The position numbers were made by a program, and so were the translations under genes. Positions 1 to 10,412 of a stretch of 64,000 bases of DNA are shown piece after piece; positions within the stretch are counted from its first letter, which is position 1, and each line of letters begins with the position of its first letter. This DNA is from Sutcliffiella tianshenii (GTDB taxonomy: Bacteria; Bacillota; Bacilli; Bacillales; Bacillaceae_I). The DNA is taken from assembly GCF_016908565.1 (NCBI RefSeq), contig NZ_JAFBED010000001.1:558001-622000 (forward strand), in the 5' to 3' direction. Below the pieces are notes generated by a model that did not search any database, was not told the DNA's origin, and saw only the letters and a list, made by a program, of their open reading frames with translations.

Positions 1-1152
1 CGTTTTGCGGATGGCCCATAGCTTGTCCAGATGGTCTTTAGGAATAAGAAGTTCTTCTTTACGGGTTCCGGAACGACGGATATCGATCGCCGGGAAGATT
101 CGGCGCTCGGCCAGGTTGCGATCAAGGTGTAATTCCATGTTCCCTGTTCCTTTAAATTCCTCATAGATGACGTCATCCATACGGGATCCCGTTTCAACAA
201 GAGCCGTCGCAAGGATCGTCAAGCTTCCGCCCTCTTCGATATTACGCGCTGCACCGAAGAAACGCTTCGGACGGTGGAAAGCAGCCGGGTCGATACCACC
301 GGAAAGCGTACGTCCGCTTGGCGGGATGACAAGGTTATAGGCACGTGCAAGACGTGTGATGCTGTCCATCAGGATGATGACATCGCGCTTATGCTCAACA
401 AGGCGAAGTGCTCGCTCCAGTACAAGCTCTGCCACCTTGATATGGTTTTCCGGTACCTCATCAAATGTGGAACTTACAACGTCTCCTGCAACAGAACGCT
501 CGATGTCCGTCACTTCCTCAGGACGCTCGTCGATCAGAAGTACGATCAATTCCGCTTCCGGATGGTTGGTTGTAATGCTGTTGGCGATCTCTTTGATGAG
601 CATTGTTTTACCCGCTTTTGGCGGTGCAACAATCAATCCACGCTGACCGAATCCGACAGGTGCGATCAGGTCCATGATGCGTGTGGAAAGGCCTTTAGGC
701 TTTGTTTCCAGGACGATTTGTCTGTCCGGATATAAAGGAGTCAACGCAGGGAAATGGACGCGCTCTTTTGCCGATTCCGGATCGTCGCCATTGACTGCTT
801 CTACATGTAAAAGTCCGTAATAACGCTCGTTTTCCTTAGGAGGACGCACTTTCCCGGATACCTTGTCCCCGTTTCTCAAGTCGAAACGACGGATCTGGGA
901 AGCCGAAATGTAAATATCCTCGGAGCTTGGGGAGTAGTTGATCGGGCGCAGGAAACCGAACCCTTCAGATTGCACCACTTCCAATACACCTTCCATGAAA
1001 AGGAGGCCGTCTTTTTCTGCCTGTGCTTTTAAAATGGCAAAAATAAGTTCTTTTTTCGTCAGTTTGCTGTAGTAGGAAACTTTATGCTGACGGGCAAATT
1101 CATATAGTTCTTTAAGCTTTAAATTTTCTAAATGAGAAATAGTCAAATCCAT
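1..1152 (-). CDS. rho: Transcription termination factor Rho (C-terminus cut by window edge)
   Basis: Hexameric RNA-dependent ATPase that ends transcription at unstructured C-rich RNA. 384 codons are present and open at the left edge; B. subtilis Rho is 427 residues, so about 40 C-terminal residues lie outside. The N-terminus reads [20 protein letters not shown] (Rho N-domain), followed by the cold-shock-like RNA-binding domain ([17 protein letters not shown]) and the ATPase domain with Walker A APPKAGKT near residues 174-181 and Walker B-type [16 protein letters not shown]. Start is the ATG at 1152; only a weak GTGG-type ribosome site precedes it. It is last in the murA2-glpX-rho direction but separated from glpX by 491 bp, so it probably has its own promoter. 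Identification is near certain from recalled B. subtilis sequence. Confidence 0.98.
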   Translation of the reverse strand, partial: MDLTISHLENLKLKELYEFARQHKVSYYSKLTKKELIFAILKAQAEKDGLLFMEGVLEVVQSEGFGFLRPINYSPSSEDIYISASQIRRFDLRNGDKVSGKVRPPKENERYYGLLHVEAVNGDDPESAKERVHFPALTPLYPDRQIVLETKPKGLSTRIMDLIAPVGFGQRGLIVAPPKAGKTMLIKEIANSITTNHPEAELIVLLIDERPEEVTDIERSVAGDVVSSTFDEVPENHIKVAELVLERALRLVEHKRDVIILMDSITRLARAYNLVIPPSGRTLSGGIDPAAFHRPKRFFGAARNIEEGGSLTILATALVETGSRMDDVIYEEFKGTGNMELHLDRNLAERRIFPAIDIRRSGTRKEELLIPKDHLDKLWAIRKT

Positions 1153-1606
1153 AAAAAGAAAACACCACTCTATTCTTTTATTTAGTATCAATGGAAAAAG
1201 ATTGTTCATTTGTCTTCCAGAACTGATTCAAGCTGAAATAAGTTCGAAGGATGGGAAATCCGGCAGTCGGATCTAAGGTAAGTTCCTGCACCATGATAAA
1301 TTGGATGAATTGGATAAAGGGTGAGGACTTACTCCCGTTTTACATGTGGGATAAACTCTCCTTTTGAAGAAATTGTAGAAGAATCGCTAGGAAGAAAAAG
1401 ATAGATTTTAACATAAAACGCGTAGCATATAATATTTTACCCACATTTCATACTTTTAAGCAACAACTTTCTATAGACAGGCTTAGTGCCATTCTATTAT
1501 TTTCTGGGGAATATTCCACAATCCCCCCGAATAGTGTCGAAAAGAATCTCTACGCCCTAAATAATTCGTAACAGCCTGTGTTTTTTTGACCTATCAAATA
1601 GAGGAA
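1153..1606. other. glpX-rho intergenic region, probable rho leader
   Basis: AT-rich gap with no credible ORF. On the minus strand there is a possible sigma-A promoter at about 1433-1463 (TTGCTT, 18 bp, TAAAAT), giving a leader of nearly 280 nt before rho. Long rho leaders are known in B. subtilis, where Rho limits its own expression; whether this one works that way is inference. I see no riboswitch-like fold. Confidence 0.3.
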
Positions 1607-1635
1607 AACCGTAAACGGCATACGCGTTTACGGTT
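1607..1635 (-). terminator. Putative glpX terminator, weak U-tract
   Basis: Perfect 11-bp stem AACCGTAAACG / CGTTTACGGTT with a 7-nt loop, 9 bp after the glpX stop. On the minus strand it is followed by TTCCTCTATTTG, a poor U-tract, so it may be leaky and let some transcripts reach rho. Confidence 0.55.
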
Positions 1636-1643
1636 CAAGAAAT

Positions 1644-2612
1644 TTATGGTTTGAAAACAAGATTAGGTTTTTTCTTGATGTTATGCTGTCCATCGATGAA
1701 GCGCACCGTTCCGGATTTTGCCCTCATGACCACGGAATGAGTCGTTGCGTTGGTGCCTTTGAACTGGACACCGCGGAGAAGCTCACCATCTGTCACTCCC
1801 GTTGCTGCAAAAATGGCATCATCCCCGCGAACGAGGTCTTCCATTCTCAGTACCGCGTCAATGTTTTCGATCCCCATCTTTTTGCAACGAAGCAGCTCTT
1901 CTTCGTTTTGCGGCAATAGCTTCCCTTGGATCTCTCCGCCGAGGCATTTAAGGGCAACTGCAGCGATTACGCCTTCAGGTGCTCCGCCTGAACCGAACAG
2001 GATGTCGACACCTGTGTGGTCGAATGCCGTGTTAATTGCCGCAGCTACATCGCCGTCATCGATCAGCTTGATGCGCGCCCCTGCTTCTCTCAGTTCGGAG
2101 ATGATCTTTTCATGGCGCGGTCTGTTCAAGATGACTGCCACCACGTCTTCAATCTCTTTATTCTTCGCTTCCGCTACTGCTTTCAAATTGTCCAAAACAG
2201 ATGCGTTGATATCGATTTTGCCGACCGCTGCTGGACCTACTGCGATTTTGTCCATATACATATCTGGTGCGTGCAGGAGATTTCCGTGATCCGCCACCGC
2301 TAAAACAGCAAGTGCGTTCCATCCTCCTGATGCCACGATGCTCGTTCCCTCTAACGGGTCAACCGCAACGTCCACACGCGGCCCGTATCCTGTTCCAAGC
2401 TTCTCGCCGATATATAGCATCGGCGCCTCATCCATTTCCCCTTCACCGATCACAACCGTACCTTTCATAGGAATGGTGTCAAATACATCGCGCATCGCAG
2501 AGGTAGCCGCTCCATCCGCACTGTCCTTGTCGCCCCTACCCATCCAACGTGCTGATGATAGAGCTGCCGCTTCTGTTACTCGAATTAATTCCATGGATAA
2601 ACTTCTTTCCAT
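1644..2612 (-). CDS. glpX: Fructose-1,6-bisphosphatase class II GlpX
   Basis: Hydrolyses fructose-1,6-bisphosphate to fructose-6-phosphate in gluconeogenesis; metal-dependent and lithium-sensitive in its family. The 322-residue product (B. subtilis 321) shows [11 protein letters not shown] and VAVDPLEGT, the acidic metal-binding stretches of the inositol-phosphatase fold, and [13 protein letters not shown] near residue 190. The start chosen is the ATG at 2612: AAGGAG sits 8 nt upstream of it, whereas an in-frame GTG three codons earlier lies almost on the ribosome site. It lies between murA2 and rho but has its own upstream region with two palindromes and a terminator closing the murA2 transcript. 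Confidence 0.97.
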   Translation of the reverse strand: MERSLSMELIRVTEAAALSSARWMGRGDKDSADGAATSAMRDVFDTIPMKGTVVIGEGEMDEAPMLYIGEKLGTGYGPRVDVAVDPLEGTSIVASGGWNALAVLAVADHGNLLHAPDMYMDKIAVGPAAVGKIDINASVLDNLKAVAEAKNKEIEDVVAVILNRPRHEKIISELREAGARIKLIDDGDVAAAINTAFDHTGVDILFGSGGAPEGVIAAVALKCLGGEIQGKLLPQNEEELLRCKKMGIENIDAVLRMEDLVRGDDAIFAATGVTDGELLRGVQFKGTNATTHSVVMRAKSGTVRFIDGQHNIKKKPNLVFKP

Positions 2613-2667
2613 TCTTCCCACTCCTTCTGTTCACTATGAATCTAGCAATTTATTGTCAAACTACCAG

Positions 2668-2679
2668 TTGCACGTGCAA
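2668..2679. promoter_or_regulatory. 12-bp perfect palindrome upstream of glpX
   Basis: TTGCACGTGCAA is fully self-complementary and lies 56 bp upstream of the glpX start. It looks like a dimer-binding operator; the cognate protein is unknown to me. Confidence 0.4.
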
Positions 2680-2690
2680 ATGATAGCATT

Positions 2691-2722
2691 GTGATATACT
2701 TTTCGTTAATAGTATATCACAT
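2691..2722 (-). promoter_or_regulatory. Inverted repeat containing extended -10 hexamers (glpX promoter candidate)
   Basis: GTGATATACT (2691-2700) and AGTATATCAC (2711-2720) are perfect 10-bp inverted arms 10 bp apart. Each arm reads TG-A-TATACT, an extended -10 element, so the site could start transcription in either direction. On the minus strand a TTTCTC lies 16 bp upstream as a weak -35. A second weak option nearer glpX is TTGACA near 2654-2659. Which one drives glpX is not clear. Confidence 0.4.
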
Positions 2723-2750
2723 TTGACGAAAAGAGAAAGTGGTTTCATGA

Positions 2751-2790
2751 AAAAAGCAGAACTCCCGGGATGGTGGGGGTTCTGCTTTAT
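2751..2790 (-). terminator. murA2 terminator (bidirectional hairpin)
   Basis: AAAAAGCAGAACTCCC pairs with GGGGGTTCTGCTTTAT around an 8-nt loop. On the minus strand the stem is followed by TTTTTTC, a good U-tract, which closes the murA2 transcript before glpX. Confidence 0.8.
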
Positions 2791-2814
2791 TATTTGGTAG
2801 ACAGTTCTAAAACC

Positions 2815-2942
2815 GCTGGTGATTTCCGCACTAGGCTGCGCTTTCCGCGGGGCGTTTGTGGAGCCTCCTCGGCTTCGCCTGTGGGGTCTCCACTAAATGC
2901 TATCTCCCGCAGGAGTCTTCGCCTATTGCTCCAATCACCAGC
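2815..2942 (+). repeat. GC-rich intergenic repeat, copy 1
   Basis: 128-bp element bounded by perfect 10-bp inverted ends GCTGGTGATT / AATCACCAGC. The core has CGCTTTCCGCGGGGCG, GGAGCCTCCTCGG, TGTGGGGTCTCC and CCGCAGGAGTCT. Three more copies are at 11400, 47671 and 48314. The base composition is far more GC-rich than the flanks. It lies between the murA2 stop and its terminator, so it is probably transcribed as part of the murA2 3' UTR. Confidence 0.85.
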
Positions 2943-2994
2943 TAGTAGACCTGTGAAAGTTCTCTTTTGTCTAACTGCAGATTGCTAAAACTTC

Positions 2995-4287
2995 TTACGA
3001 ATTCTGCATCTGCTCGATTTCTTCTTCGGTCATGGATTCGCGCCAGATTGTGGCTCCAAGTCCTTCGAGTTTTTCTTCGAGATGGCTGTAGCCGCGGTCG
3101 ATATGCTCGAGGCCTGTCACTTCGGTCAGTCCATCTGCCAATAGGCCGGCTATGACAAGTGCGGCACCTGCACGCAGGTCGCTTGCTTTTACCTTTGCGC
3201 CTTGCAGCTGGACAGGGCCGTTGATGATGGCTGAGCGCCCTTCGACTTTGATCTGGGCATTCATGCGTCGCAGTTCATCCACATGCTTGAATCGCGCAGA
3301 ATAGATGGTGTCAGTGACGATGCTTGTCCCTTCCGCTTTTGTCAAAAGGGTCGTCATCGGTTGTTGCAGGTCTGTCGGGAATCCTGGGTGGACGAGCGTT
3401 TTCACGTCGACCGCCTTCAGTTTTTCGCCTGGTACGACCAAGAGCTGATCCTGGTTGTCATTGATGTCGATGCGTACGCCCATTTCTCGCAGCTTTGCGA
3501 TCAGTGGCTCCATGTGAGTCGGGATGACGTTGTCGATGATCATTTCTCCACCGGTTGCAGCTGCCATAATCATATATGTACCTGCTTCGATACGGTCAGG
3601 GATGATGGTGTGCTTGCAACCATGAAGGCTTTCGACTCCATCGATACGGATCACATCCGTCCCTGCTCCCTTGATTTTTGCGCCCATGCTGCTCAAAAGG
3701 GTAGCAACATCGATGATTTCAGGCTCTTTTGCAGCATTTTCGATGATCGTTCTGCCTTTTGCTTTTACTGCAGCAAGCATGATGTTGATGGTTGCACCAA
3801 CACTGACGACATCGAGATAGATGCGTGCGCCGCGGAGCTCATCTGCCCGCAAGTAGATTGCACCTTGTTCATTCGTTACTTCTGCCCCTAAGGCTTCAAA
3901 ACCTTTGATATGCTGATCGATCGGTCTTGGGCCAAGATGGCATCCACCTGGTAAACCTACCACCGCTTTTTTGAATCTGCCGAGCATCGCCCCCATCAAA
4001 TAATAGGAAGCGCGAAGCTTTTTCACTTTTCCGCTAGGCAGAGGCATGGCGATCATCTGGGATGGGTCGACTGTCAAGTCCTCCCCGTCCATATTTGTTG
4101 TGCCGCCAATCTCTTCAAGTAGGCTGCTTAAGATTTCTACATCTGATATTTTTGGTAAACCCTCGATTGTTACTGGTGAATCTGCAAGGATTGTTGCAGG
4201 AATCAGTGCAACCGCGCTGTTTTTCGCACCACTTACACGCACCGTTCCATTTAACTTATTGCCACCAAGAATTTTTAACTTTTCCAT
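2995..4287 (-). CDS. murA2: UDP-N-acetylglucosamine 1-carboxyvinyltransferase (MurA2/MurZ type)
   Basis: Transfers enolpyruvate from PEP to UDP-GlcNAc, the first committed cytoplasmic step of peptidoglycan synthesis; the fosfomycin target. 430 residues, typical length. Lys22-Asn23 are in the SGAKNS motif and the catalytic, fosfomycin-reactive Cys116 is in [17 protein letters not shown] and the closing repeats of the inside-out alpha/beta barrel are present. AAGGGAG precedes the ATG by 6 nt. Gram-positives with low GC carry two MurA paralogues; the position next to tal-fbaA and glpX-rho matches B. subtilis murAB (murZ), so this is the second paralogue rather than MurA1. Confidence 0.96.
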   Translation of the reverse strand: MEKLKILGGNKLNGTVRVSGAKNSAVALIPATILADSPVTIEGLPKISDVEILSSLLEEIGGTTNMDGEDLTVDPSQMIAMPLPSGKVKKLRASYYLMGAMLGRFKKAVVGLPGGCHLGPRPIDQHIKGFEALGAEVTNEQGAIYLRADELRGARIYLDVVSVGATINIMLAAVKAKGRTIIENAAKEPEIIDVATLLSSMGAKIKGAGTDVIRIDGVESLHGCKHTIIPDRIEAGTYMIMAAATGGEMIIDNVIPTHMEPLIAKLREMGVRIDINDNQDQLLVVPGEKLKAVDVKTLVHPGFPTDLQQPMTTLLTKAEGTSIVTDTIYSARFKHVDELRRMNAQIKVEGRSAIINGPVQLQGAKVKASDLRAGAALVIAGLLADGLTEVTGLEHIDRGYSHLEEKLEGLGATIWRESMTEEEIEQMQNS

Positions 4288-4334
4288 ATAGGTCTCCCTT
4301 CAAGGCGAGGTTGGTTTCCAAGAGTGTTATTTTC

Positions 4335-4363
4335 ATTATACACAATTATTACCAATCTTAAAA
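4335..4363 (-). promoter_or_regulatory. Putative sigma-A promoter of murA2
   Basis: On the minus strand TTTTAA, 17 bp, then a perfect TATAAT -10, 48 bp upstream of the murA2 start. The -35 is poor, the -10 is consensus. Confidence 0.5.
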
Positions 4364-4473
4364 TTTTCGTTAAGTATTAGTTTACACGATATTTTTAAAT
4401 TCTTATATGGAAAAGCTTAATTCTTTATCTAAACGTAATATTTCGTACTTTATTCCTAATTTTTACACAAGGA

Positions 4474-5118
4474 TCATTGTTGGCGGTTGTTCCAATCAGC
4501 AAGGAATTTCTCGATCCCCTGGTCAGTCAGCGGGTGTCCGAACAGCTGCATGATGACCTTGTAAGGAACTGTTGCAATGTGAGCACCTTTTAATGCTGCA
4601 TCTGTGATATGCATCGGATGGCGGATCGAAGCCGCAATGATTTCAGTCGGGATGTCATGGATCGCGAAAATGTCAGCAATCGTGGAAACGAGATCCATGC
4701 CGTTCTGTCCGATATCGTCAAGTCTGCCAAGGAATGGGGATACATAAGTTGCTCCCGCTCTAGCTGCCAATAACGCTTGGTTCGCGTTGAAAATAAGTGT
4801 TACGTTCGTTTTGATGTTCAGCTCGGAAAATACTTTTACAGCCTTCAAGCCGTCCGGTGTCATTGGAACCTTCACTGTGATATTCGGAGCAATCGCAGCA
4901 AGCGCCTTGCCTTCTTCAATCATCCCATCAGCATCAAGCGCGATGACCTCAGCAGAAACTGATCCCGTTACAAAAGAAGTGATCTCGCGAAGGCGGTCTT
5001 CGAATGTGATGTTCTCTTTTGCAACTAAGCTTGGGTTTGTTGTAACTCCAGAAAGGATTCCTAGCGCATGCGCCTCTTTAATTTCTTCCAGGTTTGCTGT
5101 ATCGATGAAAAATTTCAT
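4474..5118 (-). CDS. tal: Transaldolase (fructose-6-phosphate aldolase family)
   Basis: Small transaldolase of the FSA/TalC type: moves a dihydroxyacetone unit between sugar phosphates in the non-oxidative pentose-phosphate pathway. 214 residues, matching the family. Opening [24 protein letters not shown] near residue 25, Schiff-base Lys83 in TVKVPMT, and GRLDDIG near residue 130 are family hallmarks. It lies downstream of fbaA with a terminator-like hairpin between, so expression is probably part read-through and part independent. Some members are aldolases rather than transaldolases; the B. subtilis homologue (YwjH/Tal) is taken as transaldolase. Confidence 0.93.
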   Translation of the reverse strand: MKFFIDTANLEEIKEAHALGILSGVTTNPSLVAKENITFEDRLREITSFVTGSVSAEVIALDADGMIEEGKALAAIAPNITVKVPMTPDGLKAVKVFSELNIKTNVTLIFNANQALLAARAGATYVSPFLGRLDDIGQNGMDLVSTIADIFAIHDIPTEIIAASIRHPMHITDAALKGAHIATVPYKVIMQLFGHPLTDQGIEKFLADWNNRQQ

Positions 5119-5171
5119 TGGTATCTCTCCTTTTAATATATGGTGTGTGCGCTTTCATATAAGAAATAAAC

Positions 5172-5195
5172 AAAACCGCCTGAGGTGGCGGTTTT
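5172..5195 (-). terminator. fbaA terminator
   Basis: AAAACCGCC / GGCGGTTTT, perfect 9-bp stem with 6-nt loop, followed on the minus strand by TTTTGTTTATTTC. It lies between fbaA and tal and may set their expression ratio. Confidence 0.8.
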
Positions 5196-5256
5196 GCAAT
5201 ATCGTTGCCTTGTTGTTGGTTGAATGGTTGTTGTTGTTGAAATATGTTCTGTTGTC

Positions 5257-6114
5257 TTATGCTTTGTTGGAAGAACCGAATTCGCGCATTTTTCCTTGAA
5301 CAGTAGCTTTGATCGCGTCACGAGCTGGTCCAAGATATTTACGTGGATCATACTCTTCCGTTTTCACTGCTAAAGTTTCACGGACTGCTTTCGCAGATGC
5401 AATTTGGTTTTCCGTGTTTACATTGATTTTCGCAGTTCCAAAAGAAATTGCTTTCTTAATGTCATGCGTAGGGATTCCAGTACCACCATGTAATACTAGA
5501 GGAACACCAGCACGGTTGTTGATGTCTTCCATCTCTTTGAAGCCTAGGTTCGGTTCGCCTTTGTAAGGGCCGTGTACGGAACCTAATGCAGGAGCCAAGC
5601 AATCGATGCCAGTGCGTTTTACAAGCTCTTCACACTCAGCAGGGTCTGCATAGATAACGCCGTCAGCAATGACGTCGTCTTCCTGTCCACCTACTACACC
5701 AAGCTCTGCTTCAACAGATACTCCGTGGAAGTGTGCCAATTCTACTACTTTGGAAGTTGTTTCGATGTTTTCCTCAAAAGGATGATGGGAAGCATCGATC
5801 ATAACAGATGTAAATCCAGCGTGGATCGCTTTTGCACAAGATTCAAAGCTTGAACCGTGATCTAAGTGAATCGCAACCGGAACTGTCACTTTATATTCTT
5901 CCATTAGCGCTTTAACCATTGCTACTACTGTTTTGAAGCCACCCATATAACGAGCTGCACCTTCGGAAACACCAAGAATGACCGGTGATTTTTCCTCCTG
6001 TGCCGCCTGTAGAATTGCTTGTGTGAACTCAAGGTTGTTCAAGTTGAACTGACCTACTGCATAGCCTTCTGCATTTGCTTTTTTCAGCATTTCTGTCATG
6101 GAAACTAAAGGCAT
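5257..6114 (-). CDS. fbaA: Class II fructose-bisphosphate aldolase
   Basis: Zinc-dependent cleavage of fructose-1,6-bisphosphate to glyceraldehyde-3-phosphate and dihydroxyacetone phosphate in glycolysis, reversible in gluconeogenesis. 285 residues. The metal and substrate residues are visible: HLDHGSS near residue 83-89, [30 protein letters not shown] near 180, and VLHGGTGI near 208. AGGAGGATTTTACC precedes the ATG. A good promoter lies about 130 bp upstream. It sits between spo0F and tal as in B. subtilis. Confidence 0.97.
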   Translation of the reverse strand: MPLVSMTEMLKKANAEGYAVGQFNLNNLEFTQAILQAAQEEKSPVILGVSEGAARYMGGFKTVVAMVKALMEEYKVTVPVAIHLDHGSSFESCAKAIHAGFTSVMIDASHHPFEENIETTSKVVELAHFHGVSVEAELGVVGGQEDDVIADGVIYADPAECEELVKRTGIDCLAPALGSVHGPYKGEPNLGFKEMEDINNRAGVPLVLHGGTGIPTHDIKKAISFGTAKINVNTENQIASAKAVRETLAVKTEEYDPRKYLGPARDAIKATVQGKMREFGSSNKA

Positions 6115-6237
6115 GGTAAAATCCTCCTTCGTATTATACTCACTCCGAAAAGTTTTTCCCGTTCTTACAAGATGGCAAACCTAAAGGACGCGGTGGGAAA
6201 TCGCAAGGAATTCCAACCATGTTCTTAGATACCCCTT

Positions 6238-6266
6238 CTTATATGTAACAGTTTCACCAATATCAA
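6238..6266 (-). promoter_or_regulatory. Sigma-A promoter of fbaA
   Basis: Minus strand TTGATA, exactly 17 bp, TATAAG. It would give a leader of about 120 nt. A second TATAAT near 6138 is too close to the ribosome site to be useful. Confidence 0.65.
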
Positions 6267-6404
6267 ATCTAGCTTGACCAATTGAAAAACTAGTTATGTA
6301 TGAGAGTGAAACAAACTGTAAAACTTGTCGGAAGATATTATCCAGTACCTAGCATACCAACTCTGAAAGAAAACTACAACTACCGAACATTCCCCTTTTT
6401 CGTT

Positions 6405-6418
6405 GTAAGCGGTAACAC
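6405..6418. promoter_or_regulatory. Putative cre (CcpA) site between spo0F and fbaA
   Basis: TGTAAGCGGTAACA fits the catabolite-responsive-element consensus TGWAANCGNTNWCA at every position. It lies about 140 bp upstream of the fbaA -35 and just past the spo0F stop, an unusual place, so its target is uncertain. Confidence 0.45.
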
Positions 6419-6451
6419 CCTCAATGTTTTAATTTTCAGTCACAATCCCGA

Positions 6452-6829
6452 TTATTTTTCGGTGGATTGCGGCATATTTTTTCTAACGGCATCCCGTATT
6501 TCATCAATATCAAAAGGCTTCGCAAAGTGCGTGATGGCTCCTAAATCCTTCGACTCCTGGATCATGTCCAATTCCCCATACGCTGTCATGATGATCACTT
6601 GGATATCTGCATTGATCGCCTTCAGCCTCTTCAAGATCTCAATTCCATCCATTCCAGGAATCTTCATGTCCAGCAAGACCAAGTCAGGTGAATGCTTTTC
6701 TACGATATCTAACGCTTGATAACCATTTGCAGCCTGGAACGTCTGGTACCCTTCCTTCTGAAATACCTCATTTAGCAAAATGCGTATCCCATACTGGTCA
6801 TCCACAATCAGCAATTTTTGACCCATCAT
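6452..6829 (-). CDS. spo0F: Sporulation initiation phosphotransferase Spo0F
   Basis: Single-domain response regulator that takes phosphate from sensor kinases and passes it to Spo0B in the sporulation phosphorelay. 125 residues, all receiver domain. The acidic pocket is Asp10-Asp11, the phosphorylated aspartate is Asp54 in [12 protein letters not shown], and Thr82, His101 and Lys104 are all at B. subtilis numbering. Two adjacent ATG codons exist; GAGGTG spaces better with the second, so the mature protein may start one residue later. A SigH-type promoter upstream fits the known control of this gene. Confidence 0.98.
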   Translation of the reverse strand: MMGQKLLIVDDQYGIRILLNEVFQKEGYQTFQAANGYQALDIVEKHSPDLVLLDMKIPGMDGIEILKRLKAINADIQVIIMTAYGELDMIQESKDLGAITHFAKPFDIDEIRDAVRKNMPQSTEK

Positions 6830-6877
6830 TCCACCTCATTCCTAGAAAATAGTAAATCCGTTTCCACCCATCCACCT

Positions 6878-6906
6878 ATTTCTACTATAATAGACTTATT
6901 TCCTGC
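6878..6906 (-). promoter_or_regulatory. SigH-type promoter of spo0F
   Basis: Minus strand GCAGGAAAT, 14 bp, AGAAAT, against the SigH pattern RWAGGAxxT-N14-HGAAT. It lies 49 bp upstream of the spo0F start. SigH control of spo0F is established in B. subtilis; a matching Spo0A box was not found. Confidence 0.55.
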
Positions 6907-7050
6907 TTTTCCCCGATAATATTTTTTAACCATGACTAAATATTAACCTATAACGAGTGCTATTTTAACTATTAGTATGGGATTTTAATAAATTCTTTGT
7001 AGGGGATAATAAAAATGATTTATAAAACAATATTAAAAAAATTTCAAATT

Positions 7051-7063
7051 GGGGCCAGACCCC
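7051..7063. repeat. GGGGYCWGRCCCC element, locus 1
   Basis: GGGGCCAGACCCC as a single unpaired copy upstream of the DUF2529 gene. The same 13-mer or its W variant recurs at 24867, 28453, 28536, 38829, 50383 and 59702. Confidence 0.6.
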
Positions 7064-7131
7064 GGCAGGGATTTCCCTACTTGTGTCATACTGCAAGTAA
7101 GTACAGGTTGTAATTGTAGGAGGGTGTTTTT

Positions 7132-7674
7132 ATGTTGAAGATTTTTACGACGCAGCTTCAGGGTGTGTTTGGGCGTATTGGTGGAGATGAGGATTTTGGG
7201 TTTGAGGATGGTGCGAGGCTTTTGGCGCAGGCTGTGGTCGGGGATGGCCGCATTTACATACATGGGGTGAAGGAAATGAAGGCGGTGGAGTTTGAGGCTA
7301 CTGAAGGTGCGGAGCCGCTGCCTAAGGCGACGCTTCTATCGGATCTGGACAGTTATCATGATCTGACTGACACGGACCGTGCATTGATTGTTTCCCGGTT
7401 TTCCACGGATGAGGAGGCGATCGAAACAGCGAAGGCTTTGAAGGAGCTTGGGATCGAGATTGTCGGGATCTCCACCGTGATGCCGGACGAGGGGGCCGAA
7501 ACGCTTGATTCCATTGCGGATGTCCATATCGACTTGAAGATGAAAAAGCCGCTCATCCCTGGCGATGATGGGGAACGCTTCGGCTTTCCGAGCGGCATGG
7601 CTGGCCTTTATGCCTATTACGGACTGGCTTTTACCATTAAGGAAATTTTAGAAGAGCAAGACGACGAATATTAA
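7132..7674 (+). CDS. DUF2529 family protein (YwjG-like)
   Basis: 180-residue protein of unknown function. Its place between spo0F and pyrG, divergent from spo0F, is the same as B. subtilis ywjG, and the opening MLKIFTTQLQGVFGRI fits that family. The sequence suggests an alpha/beta sugar-isomerase-like (SIS) fold: DGARLLAQAVVGDGRIYIHG, then DRALIVSRFSTDEEAIETAK and ELGIEIVGISTV; this is inference from pattern only. GGAGGGTGTTTTT precedes the ATG. The base use (many GAG and TTG codons) differs somewhat from neighbours. It is followed 51 bp later by a GNAT gene on the same strand. Confidence 0.8.
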   Translation: MLKIFTTQLQGVFGRIGGDEDFGFEDGARLLAQAVVGDGRIYIHGVKEMKAVEFEATEGAEPLPKATLLSDLDSYHDLTDTDRALIVSRFSTDEEAIETAKALKELGIEIVGISTVMPDEGAETLDSIADVHIDLKMKKPLIPGDDGERFGFPSGMAGLYAYYGLAFTIKEILEEQDDEY

Positions 7675-7725
7675 AGGGAAAACAGTCTCAAATGGCGAAT
7701 CCATTTTCGTTGGGAGGTGCATCAA

Positions 7726-8250
7726 ATGGAACTGATAAAAACATTAGAGGTACAAAGGGCCGTCGCAGGAGATGGTCCTGCCATATTAAAGATCTTGAAG
7801 GATCGTGCGACATTGTTGAAGGAAAAGGGCTCTACGCAATGGAATTTCCTTTTGACAGACGAGGAAGATGAAGAAATCAAGGAATATGTAGTGAAAGGTT
7901 TCTTTTTCAAAGTGATGGATGGGAATGACATCGTTGCAACCTTTCTCCTCTCGCCAAGTCAAAATGAATGGGACATCCATCTTTGGGGCCAGGAGGAATC
8001 CAAACCGTCCACTGTCTATCTGCATAAACTCGCAGTTGCTCCGGATAAGAGAGGCGGGAAGATCGGGGACTTTGTCATGAAGTGGATCAAGGAGTACGCG
8101 GCACGGCAAAGGATAGAAACAGTCCGATTGGATTGCGTCGCCTCGGACTTTTTGCGCAACTTTTATGAAAGTCACGGATATATACTTTATAAAGATACGC
8201 AGGGCCAACTTTTATACGAATGGAAAAGAAACCATCATACACTAGCTTGA
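7726..8250 (+). CDS. GNAT family N-acetyltransferase
   Basis: Acetyl-CoA-dependent acyltransferase of unknown substrate, 174 residues. Motif A of the fold is YLHKLAVAPDKRGGKIGDFV near residues 98-117, with the pyrophosphate-binding R-x-G-G-K-I-G turn; motif B is YESHGYILY near residue 150. The start is the ATG at 7726, 8 nt after GGGAGG; an in-frame GTG at 7717 overlaps that ribosome site and is rejected. It probably shares a transcript with the DUF2529 gene and ends at a hairpin shared with convergent pyrG. Confidence 0.85.
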   Translation: MELIKTLEVQRAVAGDGPAILKILKDRATLLKEKGSTQWNFLLTDEEDEEIKEYVVKGFFFKVMDGNDIVATFLLSPSQNEWDIHLWGQEESKPSTVYLHKLAVAPDKRGGKIGDFVMKWIKEYAARQRIETVRLDCVASDFLRNFYESHGYILYKDTQGQLLYEWKRNHHTLA

Positions 8251-8257
8251 AGAATAC

Positions 8258-8298
8258 AAAAAGGAGAAGCCGCTCCCATGAGACTGCTTCTCCTTTTT
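8258..8298. terminator. Bidirectional terminator between GNAT gene and pyrG
   Basis: AAAAAGGAGAAGC / GCTTCTCCTTTTT, perfect 13-bp stem with 15-nt loop and T-runs on both strands. It serves both convergent genes. Confidence 0.9.
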
Positions 8299-8310
8299 CT
8301 ATCTATAAAA

Positions 8311-9954
<1,644 letters not shown>

Positions 9955-10046
9955 TTACTGTTATTTACAAACTAACTGATCTTTTAGAGGCAATTAATAT
10001 TTTTATCATTAGTCAAAAACACGAAAATCATTTACTAAAAAATGAA

Positions 10047-10074
10047 GCTGTTCCTAAAATGGTTTAGGTACAGC
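10047..10074 (-). terminator. Second terminator-like hairpin in the pyrG leader
   Basis: On the minus strand GCTGTACCTAAA, CCAT, TTTAGGAACAGC, with one mismatch, followed by TTCATTTTTTAG. It lies about 45 nt after the first attenuator and 120 nt before pyrG. A transcript that passes the first hairpin must also pass this one. Confidence 0.5.
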
Positions 10075-10117
10075 GTGGAATTTCCGTCTTCTGTTTTTTG
10101 ACCAATAAAATAAAAAA

Positions 10118-10154
10118 ACGCTCCTCCTGCCAGTGTTTCTGGCAAAGGGAGCGT
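10118..10154 (-). terminator. pyrG attenuator hairpin
   Basis: Minus-strand ACGCTCCCTTTGCCAG pairs with CTGGCAGGAGGAGCGT (13 Watson-Crick pairs, 2 G-U, 1 mismatch, 5-nt loop), then seven T. The 5' arm holds CUCCCUUU, the target for poly-G added at the 5' end of slipped transcripts in the known B. subtilis pyrG mechanism. Confidence 0.88.
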
Positions 10155-10195
10155 GTATCTGATATACCGAATCATTCTTGTCCTTTTAAAAGGAG

Positions 10196-10234
10196 CCCAA
10201 AAAAGATTCTACTTAGTTTGAGGGGAAAAGTCAA
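10196..10234 (-). promoter_or_regulatory. pyrG promoter with GGGC start (CTP-sensitive reiterative initiation)
   Basis: Minus strand TTGACT, 17 bp, TAGAAT, then 7 nt to GGGCTCC, so transcription should begin with GGGC at 10198. In B. subtilis low CTP stalls the polymerase before the first C, G residues are added repeatedly, and the poly-G tail pairs with the C/U-rich terminator arm. All parts (start sequence, spacing, pyrimidine-rich arm) are present here. Confidence 0.88.
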
Positions 10235-10299
10235 GGAGGATTTTTTGGGGTTGGTGGGAGGAGTGTTGTTTGTAGTGGATGTTGGTTAGGGTGGGCGTG

Positions 10300-10352
10300 G
10301 TGTCGCATGGTATGGGGTGGCATGGCATGGGGTGGCATGGCATGGGGTGTGG
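10300..10352. repeat. 15-bp G-rich tandem repeat
   Basis: About 3.5 units of GGTGGCATGGCATGG between the pyrG promoter and the array at 10413. Simple-sequence DNA; the purine/G-rich strand is the plus strand. No coding sense is likely. Confidence 0.75.
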
Positions 10353-10412
10353 TCGCTTGGCGTGGCGTGCCTTGGAAGGCATGGCGTGGCGAAATATGTC
10401 GTATCATGCGGA

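Noticed and set aside
2747-2800. Short peptide MKKAELPGWWGFCFIIW on the plus strand
   Set aside because: It is a translation of the murA2 terminator hairpin and has no gene context.
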